NCBI GenBank assembly: GCA_018335875.1
Contig: JAGXRN010000059.1
Span: forward strand, 1 to 33,627
DNA: 33,627 bases
Origin: Dethiobacter sp.
GTDB taxonomy: Bacteria; Bacillota; Dethiobacteria; Dethiobacterales; Dethiobacteraceae
Reading direction: 5' to 3'
Below are positions 7,693 through 15,307 of the stretch, one piece after another; position 1 is the first letter of the stretch, and every line of letters starts with the position of its first letter. Below the pieces are notes generated by a model that saw only the letters and a program-made list of their open reading frames with translations, searched no databases and was not told the DNA's origin. Position numbers and translations under genes: made by a program.

Positions 7693-8329
7693 ATGGGAAC
7701 AGTTAAATGAAAAGGACAGGGAGCAATTTGGCAGAGTAATTAACATTCTGATGCAGAAGACATTTATTGTGCGCGACGAGGTGGACACCAGGACTAAAAA
7801 TATTGTTATTAACAAAGATTTCAGATTTCTTGAGCGGCACCGGACTCTGTTTGAGCGTTACCTGAATGTTATCGGCTGGGATATACAGCTTGACAATCAC
7901 CGGGGAGTAGCCGGGTTTTATAATCGTTACGAGTATAATCGCAAACGTATCGACAAAAACACTACCTATTTTCTTTACGCGCTGCGCCTGATTTATGAAA
8001 AGCAGATGGAGAAGTTGTCAGTGCGAAAGGAAGTAATGACATCTGTGGGTGAAGTGGTGGAAAAAATGCACCACCTTGGCCTTTTGGACAGAAAGCCCTC
8101 TGACAAGGCGCTCAGGGACAGCTTATCTGCGCTGAGAGGATTTAATATTATTGAGAGGTTGGATGGCGGCTGGACAAGCCCTGATACCAGGCTGGTTATT
8201 TATCCGTCCATTATATTCCTGGTGACCAATGAAAAAATTTGTGATCTTTATGAACAATTGGGCCTTGGAGAAATGCCTGGAGGAGAGGAGGATGAAGATG
8301 AAGAAACTGGAGAAGATGCTGTTGATTAA
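7679..8329 (+). CDS. jetB: Wadjet subunit JetB (DUF4194)
   Basis: A 216-aa protein of the JetB/DUF4194 type, the MukE-like (KITE) subunit that binds the kleisin JetA. Visible features are the N-terminal segment REQFGRVINILMQKTFIVRD, the central NRYEYNRKRIDKNTTYFLYALRLIYE region, a DSLSALRGFNIIERLDG winged-helix part and a very acidic tail (GGEEDEDEETGEDAVD). The ATG at 7679 is preferred to the upstream in-frame TTG at 7655, which lies deep in jetA, because AGGA lies 6 bases upstream of it. The gene overlaps jetA upstream and jetC downstream, the tight packing typical of the operon. It appears intact. Confidence 0.85.
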   Translation: MWENEWEQLNEKDREQFGRVINILMQKTFIVRDEVDTRTKNIVINKDFRFLERHRTLFERYLNVIGWDIQLDNHRGVAGFYNRYEYNRKRIDKNTTYFLYALRLIYEKQMEKLSVRKEVMTSVGEVVEKMHHLGLLDRKPSDKALRDSLSALRGFNIIERLDGGWTSPDTRLVIYPSIIFLVTNEKICDLYEQLGLGEMPGGEEDEDEETGEDAVD

Positions 8330-10780
8330 CTGGCATTATATTCACCAGGAGTTGCTGGAGTTTAAAGATATCAACTTCCTCACAGGCAAGAATGGCGCCG
8401 GCAAATCCACCATTATTGACGCGCTGCAACTGGTGATACTGGGGGATACCGCAGGCCATTATTTTAATAAAGCAGCTAACGAGAAGTCCACTCGTACACT
8501 TAAGGGGTATTTAAAAGGGGAAGTGGCCGAGGACGATGAAACTAACACGGTTTACCTGCGGGACAGTGACTTTAGCAGCTACATTGTGCTTGAATTCAGG
8601 GATACCGTGGAACAAAGAAGCTTCTGTCTTGGTGTTGTTTTTGATTCATACAGCGACGGGGATTATAAGCACAGGTTTTTCTACCTGAGGGAACCTCTGC
8701 CTGCTCATCGTTTTTACCTGGACGGAGTTCCCATGAACATAAAGACGCTCAGAGCTTTCTTTCACAACCACTATACGAAACAATACGACTTTTTTGAGAG
8801 CAATCAAGATTACCGTGAGGTAATGGTCGGTGTACTGGGGCATCTGAATGAAAGATTTTTTCGCCTTTTCAAAAAGGCGGTGCCGTTCTCTCCCATTATG
8901 GATATCAAAGGTTTTATAACCGAGTTTGTCTGCGATGTACAAAACGAAGTGGATATCACCCATATGCAGGAGAACATCCGGCAGTACAAGCAGCTGGAAG
9001 AGGAACTGGGTTTAGTGGAAAAGCGGGTATTGGCGCTGGAGGCAATCAGTAACCAGTTTGCTGCTTTCTGCGAGGAAGATGAAAGATATCTGATTCAGAA
9101 GTATCTGCTTGACCGGGCGGAAGAGGAAAAAAGCGGGCAGGAACTGCGGGAACTTCAAGCGGAGATTTCTATGCTTGGGGAACGTATTAAGGGATTGAGG
9201 GATGAGATTGGGAGCCGGGATAGTGAAATGACGATCCTGGAGGGGCAAAGAGATGACCTGCTGCAGGAACGGGCGCAGTCTGATATTTACAAAAAGCAGC
9301 AGGATTTGAGTAAGGATAAAAACCAGCTCAGCGTGAAGCTGGAGGAGATAAAAAACAGTGAGAGCAGGCTAAGGCAAATCATAGAGGCACACCTGCGCAG
9401 TTGGAGTGAAGTTGTCTCCTGGTGTGAAGGAAACCTTTCTCAGGAAGAAGCGGTTAGCGTAAAGCTGGGTGAAATTAAGGAACGCCTTAATCTGCTCTTG
9501 TCAGCACGGCAGACTTTTGCAGTGCTGGAATACGACAGTCTCGGACACCTTAAAGCAGGCCTGGAAGAATATGCCGACGGCTTGGGTAAGCTTTATTTTG
9601 ACGGGGAGAGGAAAAGTGATGAAATAGAGCAGCGGGTAAAGAAACTGACAGCAGAAATTGAGGGTTTAAAGCTGGGGATTAAACCGTACCCTGCTTCGCT
9701 CCTTGAACTGCAGCAGGCAATTGCTGCGGAACTGTCTGTAAAATATAATGAGGAGATCAAACCCAAGATATTTGCTGAATTACTGGAAATAAAAGACCAG
9801 AGATGGCAGCAAATATTATTGCCGCATTTATCTCAGTAATTAAGGGGACGGAGACAAAAAAGCTGGCTAAGTTGGACCTGCTCATTGGATTAAGAAATGA
9901 TTACAATCGGGACTTTAAGGGGTCTTTTAGTGTAACAGCCGTTTTGAACACCGCTTATGACGGGGAACTGAAAAGGCTGAAAGAAACATTATTGCTGGAA
10001 TACCGGGAAAAAATCAGGGAGGCCAGGGAACGGGCCCAGGTGCAGTTTCAGGAGGACTTTATCAGTAAACTGCGCGCTAATATTTATGAGGTTGTGGAAC
10101 AAATCAAAGATTTGAACAAGGCCATAAAAGATAACTTTTTTGGGCGTGACCAGTACAAGTTTACTGTGGCTCCCAATGTACACTACCGGCACTTTTATGA
10201 CATGATTACCGATGACATGCTTCTGGAAGGATTCAACCTTTTCTCAGACGTTTTTCAGGAACAACACGGAGATACAGTAGATGAGCTGTTTATGCAGATT
10301 GTAGATATAGGTGAAGGTGTGCTGACAGCGGACCAGCGGCAGCAGTTGGCTAGAAATCTGGAGAAATTCACAGATTACCGTACCTACCTGGATTTTGACA
10401 TGGTTAATATTGATGATGAAGGCAGGGAGTCACGTCTGTCACGGGTACTTGCCAAAAAATCGGGTGGAGAGACACAAACCCCCTTTTATATCGCGGTCCT
10501 TGCGTCCTTTCTGCAGTTGTACCGGGTCAGACATCGTGATGCCAACGCACTCCGGCTGATAGTTTTTGATGAAGCATACAGTAAAATGGACCACCAGCGT
10601 ATCCATGAGAGTATTAAGCTTATCCGTGAAATGGGGCTGCAGGTAATCCTGTCGGCGCCAACAGAAAAGATCGGGGATATTGCGCCGCTGGTAGATCGTA
10701 ATCTTTGTGTGACAAGGATTAAGCAGGCGACCATTGTCAAAGCTTTTGACCCCAGGGAACTGCTGGAGATGGGGGCTTAA
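8298..10780 (+). pseudogene. jetC: jetC of Wadjet (SMC/MukB-like ATPase), internal deletion and frameshift
   Basis: JetC is the SMC-like motor of Wadjet. The first frame, from ATG 8298 behind AGGAGAGGAGG, carries the N-terminal ATPase half: INWHYIHQELLEFKDINFLTG, Walker A GKNGAGKST at residues 30-38, then a long coiled coil up to EIKDQRWQQ. It stops at 9837-9839. A second frame, readable from about 9803 to 10780, continues with the returning coiled coil (LIGLRNDYNRDFKGSF, REKIREARERAQVQF), the signature AKKSGGETQTPFYIAV and Walker B LRLIVFDEAYSKMD. Total coding is about 827 codons, against roughly 1100 expected from memory of the family. The hinge and flanking coil are gone and the join is out of frame, so a working SMC arm cannot form. 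The stop of jetC is one base before the start of jetD. Confidence 0.82.
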
Positions 10781-10781
10781 A

Positions 10782-12065
10782 ATGGATGACAAAAGCCTGT
10801 TGTTAAACGATTTGCTATCCAAATATGAGAACAGTGCACATTTTCATGGCGTGGCAAGAGTTAACCGGCGCATTTTCTTTACATTTAACAAAAAAACCGT
10901 GCCCGCCTATTTTGCAGGCGACCGGCCCCAGGTCAAAGAAGCGCTCCACCAGACGGTAAAAGAACTGGAAAAACAGGGAATTCTTGCTGTAGAGTGGATA
11001 CCCGGGGAAAAAAATAATCTGCTCAAACGGGTCAGCCTCAACCTTAATAAAACCGAAGAAGCCTATGCTGCTATTGGCCGGACCCCAAGACTGGACCAAT
11101 TGGCAGAAGTAAACAGACTGGTTGAGGATGCTGCCTCAAGGATTAAAACTCACTGGATCAGAGAATTCTTACTATATTGTCAGGATGAAATAACACAGCA
11201 ATTGACCTTGCCGGCACTTCTGCCAAAGGAGAGGCCGGAGTTGGAACTGCTGCTTAAAGCGTTAAAGGGATTGGATGAAAAGGGCGATGAGGATATTCTG
11301 GAAAGAGTATTCAGCATCCGTTACTTAGGCGGCAGCAAGCTTTATGCAAAAAAAGTAAAAACATCCCTGATAGCTATTGTCAGATGCTTTTTTCTAACTG
11401 ACAGTGAACTTTCCGATGAGGATATTTTATATGAGCTAGGCATCATAAAAACAACCGAAGAGCTGCTTCTATCCGGCCCCCTGGTTATAGATTTGGGGGG
11501 TGGGCAGATTGACCTGAGTCCCTTTGCCTTCGGCGCAGTGCTTGATACGCAGGCTGCACATGAATTGAAAATAGTGGATGTACAGGCAAAAAGAGTTCTC
11601 TTGGTGGAGAATAAGACTAATTTTCACTACCTGACGCGTAAAGGGCTTCCACCTGATATGCTTCTCATTTATCTGGGTGGTTTCCCCGGCCCGAGAAAAC
11701 GGCTTCTTTTAGCTAAAATCTACGACTTTTGCAGGAGTCAGCAAGTATCTTTTTGGCATTGGGGTGATATCGATTGGGGTGGATTTAGGATATTTATGTT
11801 TCTTCGTGAAAATGTTATGCCTTCTTTATGCCCGGTGTATATGGATGAGAAAACCCTGCTTGCCTGCAGGGACATGACAGAAAATATAAACCCTTCATAC
11901 AGAAGCAAACTCATTAAACTTAGAGAAAACCCTAAATACGCATGTTTTTTCGGTCTTATAGACCTGATGCTGGAGTTAAACATAAAGCTGGAACAGGAAG
12001 CCATACTGGCCGACAAAAACCTGAACCCGGCTGATATTGGGGCCGATTGTGCCCAAAAAAGTTAA
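10782..12065 (+). CDS. jetD: Wadjet nuclease subunit JetD
   Basis: A 427-aa JetD (DUF2220-type) protein, the Toprim-fold subunit related to topoisomerase VI A that cuts the extruded plasmid. Toprim residues are visible: Glu276 in LLVENKTNF and the acidic pair Asp329/Asp331 in HWGDIDWGGFRI. The N-terminal half holds helical and winged-helix regions. I chose ATG 10782 over the TTG/ATG options inside jetC because GGGGG from the jetC end lies 6 bases upstream and the protein then begins MDDKSLLLNDLL. The full frame is intact, unlike jetA and jetC in the same operon. Confidence 0.87.
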   Translation: MDDKSLLLNDLLSKYENSAHFHGVARVNRRIFFTFNKKTVPAYFAGDRPQVKEALHQTVKELEKQGILAVEWIPGEKNNLLKRVSLNLNKTEEAYAAIGRTPRLDQLAEVNRLVEDAASRIKTHWIREFLLYCQDEITQQLTLPALLPKERPELELLLKALKGLDEKGDEDILERVFSIRYLGGSKLYAKKVKTSLIAIVRCFFLTDSELSDEDILYELGIIKTTEELLLSGPLVIDLGGGQIDLSPFAFGAVLDTQAAHELKIVDVQAKRVLLVENKTNFHYLTRKGLPPDMLLIYLGGFPGPRKRLLLAKIYDFCRSQQVSFWHWGDIDWGGFRIFMFLRENVMPSLCPVYMDEKTLLACRDMTENINPSYRSKLIKLRENPKYACFFGLIDLMLELNIKLEQEAILADKNLNPADIGADCAQKS

Positions 12066-12167
12066 GTTCGGAGTTACCCGGCCAGTTTAGCACCATCCGC
12101 TGAGACCCTCGACTTGTGCTCCCGGGTATGGTAGAATTAACATAAACAGGGAATGACAGGTGATATT

Positions 12168-12398
12168 ATGCGTGAGTGGAAGACCCGTGATATAGAAAAG
12201 AGAATCCGGGAAAAGATGCCCGCGGCCAACCGCTCTCTTGTCCGTGGACGCCGTGGGAAAGTTGTGAGACGCCGGCCGCGGGATAAGGAGGAGCAGGACA
12301 TTCTGGACCTTCTCTGTAAACGGAAGTGGGAGGATGACCTCGCCAGAGGCAAAGTAAAGATTATTAATAAAAGAGAGTGGTATTGTGAATTCGATTGA
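12168..12398 (+). CDS. Small basic protein, possible partner of the downstream nucleotidyltransferase
   Basis: A 76-aa Arg/Lys-rich protein (REWKTRDIEKRIREKMPAAN, GRRGKVVRRRPRDKEEQ). The ATG at 12168 has an excellent RBS (AGGTGAT, 5 bases); the ATG at 12153 overlaps that RBS and is rejected. Its end overlaps the start of the nucleotidyltransferase by 14 bases, implying translational coupling and joint function. I do not recognise the family. An antitoxin or DNA-binding partner role is inferred from size, charge and the overlap. Confidence 0.65.
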   Translation: MREWKTRDIEKRIREKMPAANRSLVRGRRGKVVRRRPRDKEEQDILDLLCKRKWEDDLARGKVKIINKREWYCEFD

Positions 12399-12966
12399 AG
12401 AATTGAAAAAAGAACTAATAGGGCTAACCGGCAAAAGCCGATATGAAATCATGACCGAAACGACTGCTATTTTTACTGCTCTCATAGAGCCACATGGTAT
12501 AGTGCCTGTGGTGGTGGGGGGCCTTGCTGTAGAAGTCTACACGAGGGGACAGTACACAACTCTAGATATAGACTTGGTAATGCATCGACGTGAACTGGCG
12601 GGGGAAACTCTTGCCAGGTTGGGGTTTTTACAGGAGGGCAGGCACTGGTATCATCCCGAACTGGAAGTGGCAATAGAGATTCCAAGTGATGTGCTGGAAG
12701 GTGCAGACAAGGAAAGAATCATTAAAATCCATCTGCCAAGCGGGAGGCACCTCTATGTTATCGGCATCGAAGATATTATCCTCGACCGACTCCGTGCCTG
12801 TGTTCACTGGCACTCGACATCCGATTGTGAGTGGGGGCTGCGTATGCTAAAAGTACACTATGCCTCCCTGGATTTGAACTACATGCGAAACATGGCTGAA
12901 GAAGACCATACGGCCACAGCCCGCAAGTTGGCAGAGTGGTTAAATGAAGCAGACAAAAATAAATAA
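12385..12966 (+). CDS. Nucleotidyltransferase-fold protein (AbiEii/MNT-like)
   Basis: A 193-aa protein with a GTG start coupled to the preceding small gene. Residues about 38-62 carry the hallmark of the polymerase-beta-type nucleotidyltransferase fold: VVGGLAVEVYTRGQYTTLDIDLV, with a GG pair followed by a D-I-D metal-binding motif. The rest (IGIEDIILDRLRACVHWHS and a helical C-terminus) resembles small MNT/AbiEii or DUF6036-like enzymes. Such enzymes are often toxins that modify tRNA or proteins. Position just after Wadjet, with a small overlapping partner upstream, fits a toxin-antitoxin or abortive-infection pair. The fold assignment is good; the role is inferred. Confidence 0.7.
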   Translation: MNSIEELKKELIGLTGKSRYEIMTETTAIFTALIEPHGIVPVVVGGLAVEVYTRGQYTTLDIDLVMHRRELAGETLARLGFLQEGRHWYHPELEVAIEIPSDVLEGADKERIIKIHLPSGRHLYVIGIEDIILDRLRACVHWHSTSDCEWGLRMLKVHYASLDLNYMRNMAEEDHTATARKLAEWLNEADKNK

Positions 12967-13006
12967 AGGTCAGATTCATGTGACAGGTGTTAGCTAATAT
13001 AAGGAA

Positions 13007-13198
13007 GTGCCGGCTCAGTTTATTCTAGCGGAGAATGAAAGTGGTTGGACGCTGCTGGCATTTTATGCGTCCTTGTTTGAATTTGTCCACAAGGCGGGTT
13101 ATCTGCCGCTAAACGGGACGGGCTCACGGGGTTTCTCCATCCGTGTAAATGTACAGGGTAAGGTGTTTACGCCGAAGCTTGTGCACTTTATGGTCTAA
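13007..13198 (+). CDS. Possible short hypothetical protein or gene fragment
   Basis: A 63-codon frame with a GTG start and only a cramped AAGGA upstream. The peptide (FILAENESGWTLLAFYASLF, then GYLPLNGTGSRGFSIRVNV) looks more like a protein-domain scrap than a complete protein. I recognise no family. It could be the remnant of a larger gene, like other damaged genes in this window. Confidence 0.3.
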   Translation: MPAQFILAENESGWTLLAFYASLFEFVHKAGYLPLNGTGSRGFSIRVNVQGKVFTPKLVHFMV

Positions 13199-13270
13199 TA
13201 AAACTGTAGAGTTCAGCTTAAAAAGGTAACCAACATTTCGAGAAAAAGGAGATACTGATAATCTACCAAA

Positions 13271-13300
13271 AAGCACTGGTCATAAAATTGACCAGTGCTT
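13271..13300 (-). terminator. Perfect 12-bp hairpin, U-run on the minus strand
   Basis: Arms AAGCACTGGTCA and TGACCAGTGCTT enclose a 6-nt loop. On the minus strand the stem is followed by TTTTTGG, so it would stop leftward transcription. On the plus strand no U-run follows. No minus-strand gene is seen immediately to its right, so its client is unclear. Confidence 0.6.
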
Positions 13301-13410
13301 TGAGCGAAGACTTTTGCATCATGGAAGAGATGACGTATAGTCCGGTTTCAAGAAAGAACATGAAAAACCAGAGCTTCCAGCAGCGGAAAAAAAGATAACG
13401 CTGTGAATAA

Positions 13411-13441
13411 GAAAAGAATTCATCGACGGTGAATTCTTTTC
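13411..13441 (+). terminator. Perfect 12-bp hairpin with trailing T-tract
   Basis: Arms GAAAAGAATTCA and TGAATTCTTTTC with a 7-nt loop, followed by TTTTATAAA. It works as an intrinsic terminator for rightward transcription, isolating the 53-aa gene and ilvE from the defence genes. Confidence 0.65.
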
Positions 13442-13562
13442 TTTTATAAAGCATGAAGAAGGGTTTTTCATGTCTGTGTCAAAATAAATGATAATTTGAG
13501 GGATGAGCATTCTTTGTCCTGAATCCTGAATCGGTGTACTAATCTTTTGAGGAGGTGTTGTG

Positions 13563-13724
13563 ATGAGCATCAACAAGACGCGCGGCTTCTTGTACAAGCT
13601 GGCGAGGCTGCTTGGGGATGTGAGCGCTGTTTCAAGCGGCAGCCCGAAGAAGATGGCAAAAAGGGCGGGCAGAAGGGTAGCCGGCAAGGCGACGGGGCGA
13701 GCGCTGCGCAAACTTTTTAAGTAA
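13563..13724 (+). CDS. Small basic hypothetical protein, 53 aa
   Basis: ATG follows a near-perfect Shine-Dalgarno (GAGGAGGTG). The protein starts MSINKTRGFLYKLARLLGDV and ends in a very basic segment (KRAGRRVAGKATGRALRKLF). The pattern TRGFLYKLARLLGDV with a basic RRVAGK-TGR-LRK tail is, from memory, shared by short conserved hypothetical proteins in many Firmicutes. It has no Cys and no membrane segment; binding to nucleic acid or an anionic surface is possible but unproven. It precedes ilvE by 159 bases and is probably separately transcribed. Confidence 0.7.
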   Translation: MSINKTRGFLYKLARLLGDVSAVSSGSPKKMAKRAGRRVAGKATGRALRKLFK

Positions 13725-13757
13725 AAGGAAATAATATATTTTTTTCTACAATAATGT

Positions 13758-13785
13758 AGGAAATTATCAACATCGTGGCGAATAT
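13758..13785 (+). repeat. Dispersed intergenic motif, copy 1
   Basis: AGGAAA followed 20 bases later (start to start) by GCGAATAT, upstream of ilvE. The same layout recurs at 15089 and 17987. It partly overlaps a small hairpin, CTACA/TGTAG, at 13746-13759. Confidence 0.4.
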
Positions 13786-13883
13786 TTCTGGCAGTATATA
13801 ATTAATCTTCAATTATCTTACTATTACTAATTTTGGGAAAATTACTATCTTACTGCCAGTGACATATGAAAGGGTGAATTGTT

Positions 13884-14951
13884 ATGCAATACAGTTTTCC
13901 GGTAAACAGGACAACAAATCCAAAACAGAAACCGGATCCAAACAATCTTGTTTTTGGAGCCACATTTTCTGACCACATGTTTGAAATGAGTTATAATACT
14001 GAAAAAGGTTGGCATGATGGTAAGATAGTGCCTTACGCACCTCTTGTACTTGACCCTTCGGTAGCAGTACTTCATTATGCACAAGCTATGTTTGAAGGAT
14101 TAAAAGCCTATAGAGCAGAAGATGGCAGGGTCCTATTGTTCAGGCCGGAAAAAAATGCAGAGAGAACCAATGTGACAAATGAAAGAATGTGCATTCCGGA
14201 AATTGATGAAACATTGATGGTTGAAGCGATAAAAAAAATTGTGGAAACAGACCAGGACTGGATACCTGAAGCTGAAGGCACATCTTTGTATATCAGGCCT
14301 TTTATCATAGCAACTGACACTTATTTAGGCCTGCGCCCTTCACAAACTTTTAAATTTTATATAATTCTTTCACCTGTAGGTGATTATTATAAAGGCGGGC
14401 TCAGTCCTACTAAAATACTTGTAGAAGATAAATATGTAAGAGCTGTGGTCGGCGGAACCGGATTTGCCAAGGTAGGGGGAAACTATGCAGCCAGCGTAAA
14501 ATCTCTGGAAGAAGCAAATAAAAAAGGATATAGTCAGGTGCTGTGGCTTGATGGTGTGGAAAGAAAATATGTAGAAGAGATCGGAACGTCCAATGCTTTC
14601 TTTCAAATAGATGGAGAGATTGTCACGTCACCGCTTACAGGTACGATTTTGCCGGGGATAACCAGAGATTCTGTGATTCTGTTACTCAAGCATTGGGGTA
14701 TTAAAATAACAGAAAAACGGTTTACCATTCAGGATGTATATGATGCACACGCTGCAGGGAAATTGGGAGAAGTATTTGCCACAGGAACAGCAGCTGTTAT
14801 TTCTCCTGTGGGAGAACTCTGCTGGAAGGACCAAATTATTACGATAAATAATAATGAGATTGGAGAAATTTCCCGTAAACTTTATGATGCAATCACCGGC
14901 ATACAAAGAGGAAAGATAAAAGATGAATTTGGCTGGACAGTTGAGGTTTAG
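13884..14951 (+). CDS. ilvE: Branched-chain amino acid aminotransferase
   Basis: A 355-aa class IV PLP aminotransferase, the last step of Val/Leu/Ile synthesis (2-oxoacid plus glutamate) and the first step of their breakdown; cytosolic. The long eukaryote-like BCAT form is indicated by the start NPKQKPDPNNLVFGATFSDHM, by LHYAQAMFEGLKAYR, by SLYIRPFIIATD, and by the PLP lysine at about K196 in GTGFAKVGGNYAASV. The EEIGTSNAFF loop, with the conserved Glu, and the C-terminal FATGTAAVISPVG phosphate-binding segment are present. AGGGTGA precedes the ATG. A TATAAT at 13797-13802 may be the -10 element, but its -35 is weak. Full length and intact. Confidence 0.93.
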   Translation: MQYSFPVNRTTNPKQKPDPNNLVFGATFSDHMFEMSYNTEKGWHDGKIVPYAPLVLDPSVAVLHYAQAMFEGLKAYRAEDGRVLLFRPEKNAERTNVTNERMCIPEIDETLMVEAIKKIVETDQDWIPEAEGTSLYIRPFIIATDTYLGLRPSQTFKFYIILSPVGDYYKGGLSPTKILVEDKYVRAVVGGTGFAKVGGNYAASVKSLEEANKKGYSQVLWLDGVERKYVEEIGTSNAFFQIDGEIVTSPLTGTILPGITRDSVILLLKHWGIKITEKRFTIQDVYDAHAAGKLGEVFATGTAAVISPVGELCWKDQIITINNNEIGEISRKLYDAITGIQRGKIKDEFGWTVEV

Positions 14952-15020
14952 CAGACGGAAGGTGACTAATCAGTAAGCAGGTTCTGGCGAAAATTCAATA
15001 GATTTGTGACTATAATATTG

Positions 15021-15048
15021 AAAGGGACACTGGTGGTGTCCCCTTTTT
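15021..15048 (+). terminator. Rho-independent terminator of ilvE
   Basis: GGGACAC and GTGTCCC arms with a 5-nt loop, followed by CTTTTTG, about 70 bases after the ilvE stop. Confidence 0.8.
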
Positions 15049-15088
15049 GTGCCATTTTCGGGTTATTTAAATTTATTCCTTTATCTGT

Positions 15089-15115
15089 AGGAAAACCCCA
15101 GGATTTAGCGAATAT
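15089..15115 (+). repeat. Dispersed intergenic motif, copy 2
   Basis: AGGAAA with GCGAATAT starting 19 bases downstream, followed by TACAG. It shares its layout with copies at 13758 and 17987, and shares TTAGCGAATAT with the latter. Confidence 0.45.
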
Positions 15116-15172
15116 TACAGTAAATCTAAAGCGAGACATATATGGGATTGACGGAATTATAGCTAACATAAA

Positions 15173-15201
15173 TTGACATGATACCTATTTTGTCCTATGA
15201 T
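15173..15201 (+). promoter_or_regulatory. Sigma-A promoter for the M3 oligoendopeptidase gene
   Basis: TTGACA at 15173-15178 and TATGAT at 15196-15201, separated by exactly 17 bases. This is a perfect -35 with a one-mismatch -10. The start would fall near 15208, giving a leader of about 100 bases. Confidence 0.8.
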
Positions 15202-15307
15202 TATAGTCATAATAAGTAAGAAGGTGATGTGTTGATCCGGAGAGTAAGAGTGTTGTTCAATACTCCTTTTCTCAGGAGCGTCTAATTAACCATTAAAATG
15301 TTGGGAG

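Larger units (their letters stand above)
13199..13562. other. Intergenic stretch with two strong hairpins
   Basis: About 360 bases. It holds perfect 12-bp hairpins at 13271-13300 and 13411-13441. Between them is a tiny frame (13321-13392, 23 codons) without a good RBS. Near the end lies the GAGGAGG Shine-Dalgarno of the 53-aa gene. No RNA gene was recognised. Confidence 0.5.
14952..15307. other. Intergenic stretch between ilvE and the oligoendopeptidase gene
   Basis: About 355 bases. It holds the ilvE terminator (15021-15048), a copy of the dispersed motif (15089-15115), a strong sigma-A promoter (15173-15201) and a leader of about 100 bases. In the leader, GAGTGTT pairs with AATACTC to form a small hairpin before the RBS. 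No gene was seen. Confidence 0.6.

Noticed and set aside
9800..9860. Programmed frameshift or separate gene for the jetC C-terminal half
   Set aside because: The ATG at 9803 has no good RBS and the hinge-side coiled coil is absent from both frames.
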